Both the position numbers and the translations under genes were made by a program. Source: Acidobacteriota bacterium (lineage in GTDB: Bacteria; Acidobacteriota; Terriglobia; Terriglobales; Acidobacteriaceae). Taken from it: a stretch of 6,669 bases of DNA. The stretch covers positions 1-6,669 of the forward strand of contig JAJZFE010000425.1 of the NCBI GenBank assembly GCA_021798655.1, written 5' to 3'. Every line of letters begins with the position of its first letter. Within the stretch, counting starts at the first letter, position 1. Below, piece after piece: positions 6,039 to 6,669 of this stretch. The notes beneath the pieces were generated by a model that searched no databases, was not told where the DNA came from, and saw only the letters and a program-made list of their open reading frames with translations.

Positions 6039-6602
6039 ATGCAGGTCATTGACACATCGATCAAGGATTTACAGCTCGTCCGCCCCATCAAGCATGGCGA
6101 TGATCGCGGCTGGTTTGCCGAAGTATTCAACGCCACGTCGTTCGAAGCCGCCGGGTTGCCCTCCCGATTCGTACAGGACAACCAGTCCTTCTCGCGGCGC
6201 GGCGTCCTGCGCGGACTGCACTATCAACTAGGACAGCCGCAGGGAAAACTCGTACGCGTCCTCTCTGGACATATCTGGGACGTCGCCGTCGACCTTCGCC
6301 CGGGCTCCCCGGACTTTGGAAAGTGGGCTGGCTTCCACCTGACCGGTGACGAGATCGAGTTCCTCTGGATTCCAGAGGGCTTCGGTCACGGCTTCGTCGT
6401 ACTCTCCGAGACAGCGAACGTGCTCTACAAAACCACTGGTTTCTACCATCCCGCCGGCGAGCGCTGCATCCGCTGGGACGACCCAACGCTCAACATCCAG
6501 TGGCCGCTTCAGGACGTTGGGACACCTTCGGTTTCAGCCAAGGATGCCGTGGGCAAGCTGTTCGCAGAGGCTGATCTGCCCGAACCCTACGCGCAAAAAT
6601 AG
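6039..6602 (+). CDS. rfbC: dTDP-4-dehydrorhamnose 3,5-epimerase
   Basis: RfbC (RmlC) converts dTDP-4-keto-6-deoxy-D-glucose to dTDP-4-keto-6-deoxy-L-mannose, the third of four steps to dTDP-L-rhamnose, in the cytoplasm. The 187-residue length fits the cupin-fold family (183 in Salmonella). Diagnostic motifs are DDRGWFAEVF (21-30), FVQDNQS (44-50), GVLRGLHYQ (55-63), QGKLVRVLSG (68-77), WIPEGFGHGFVVLSE (110-124) and LYKTTGFYHP (129-138). By alignment with Salmonella RmlC (His63, Tyr133, Asp170), the catalytic residues are His61, Tyr130 and Asp169 (VSAKDA), all present. This suggests a true RmlC and not a 3-epimerase-only or 5-epimerase-only relative, although those can share the motifs. Upstream ccmH has an unrelated function. 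Downstream, seven bases beyond the stop, a minus-strand gene converges whose C-terminus may be the next enzyme of the pathway. rfbA and rfbB are not visible. Confidence 0.95.
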   Translation: MQVIDTSIKDLQLVRPIKHGDDRGWFAEVFNATSFEAAGLPSRFVQDNQSFSRRGVLRGLHYQLGQPQGKLVRVLSGHIWDVAVDLRPGSPDFGKWAGFHLTGDEIEFLWIPEGFGHGFVVLSETANVLYKTTGFYHPAGERCIRWDDPTLNIQWPLQDVGTPSVSAKDAVGKLFAEADLPEPYAQK

Positions 6603-6609
6603 AACATTC

Positions 6610-6669
6610 CTACTTCCGCGCGTGCATTTCGGCCATCACCGCGGCGACTGATTCCTGCCACTCCGGCAT
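6610..6669 (-). CDS. C-terminal fragment of a minus-strand gene, possibly dTDP-4-dehydrorhamnose reductase (partial)
   Basis: Reading leftward from the right edge, a frame ends in TAG at 6610-6612 and encodes the last 19 residues, MPEWQESVAAVMAEMHARK. The pattern of a hydrophobic residue, Pro, X, Trp, then Gln, with an amphipathic helix running to the stop, resembles the extreme C-terminus of RmlD/RfbD reductases (LPxWxxxL...). That would be the last step of dTDP-rhamnose synthesis, next to rfbC. The first visible codon happens to be ATG, but this may only be an internal Met at the window edge. Nineteen residues cannot prove the family; another SDR protein, or chance, remains possible. If real, the gene converges on rfbC with 7 bases between stop codons and no room for a terminator. 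Confidence 0.4.
   Translation of the reverse strand: MPEWQESVAAVMAEMHARK

Overview
The window is GC-rich, with mostly G or C at third codon positions. It looks like a chromosomal segment from an acidobacterium of the Terriglobia type (Granulicella, Terriglobus or Edaphobacter relatives). That placement is an inference from three things: a soluble Ser/Thr kinase fused to a TolB-N/FlgO-like domain and TPRs, the cysteine pattern of the CcmH protein, and a small palindromic repeat that reads SFRSAAEES when translated. No rRNA, tRNA, CRISPR array, transposase or phage gene was found.

Layout from left to right. Positions 1-87 probably hold the last codons of an unrecognised plus-strand gene, followed at 117-150 by a good plus-strand intrinsic terminator. 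A large minus-strand gene (191-2692) encodes a 833-residue protein kinase with a TPR tail. A 187-bp divergent intergenic region carrying a 13-bp tandem repeat separates it from a plus-strand single-domain response regulator (2880-3281). Next come ccmF (3363-5507) and ccmH (5500-5961), which overlap by 8 bp and encode the haem lyase and thiol-reductant parts of System I cytochrome c maturation. A 77-bp gap with a short perfect hairpin leads to rfbC/rmlC (6039-6602), the dTDP-4-keto-6-deoxyglucose 3,5-epimerase. Seven bases beyond its stop, a minus-strand reading frame runs in from the right edge (6610-6669); its ending resembles dTDP-4-dehydrorhamnose reductase.

Working together: CcmF and CcmH act at the cytoplasmic membrane and periplasm to attach haem to apocytochrome c, and their overlap implies translational coupling. 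The other System I genes (ccmABCDE, ccmG, ccmI) are not in the window, so this is a split ccm locus or part of one. RfbC, and possibly the right-edge gene, serve dTDP-rhamnose synthesis for surface polysaccharide. The kinase and the divergent receiver protein are signalling proteins with no recognisable link to either pathway beyond proximity.

Most of the window is ordinary. The points most worth a second look are the CcmF C-terminal tail that appears to be built from a dispersed repeat, the non-canonical five-cysteine CcmH motif, the kinase without a membrane anchor, and the tandem repeat between the divergent signalling genes. I did not find convincing evidence for a wholly new system.
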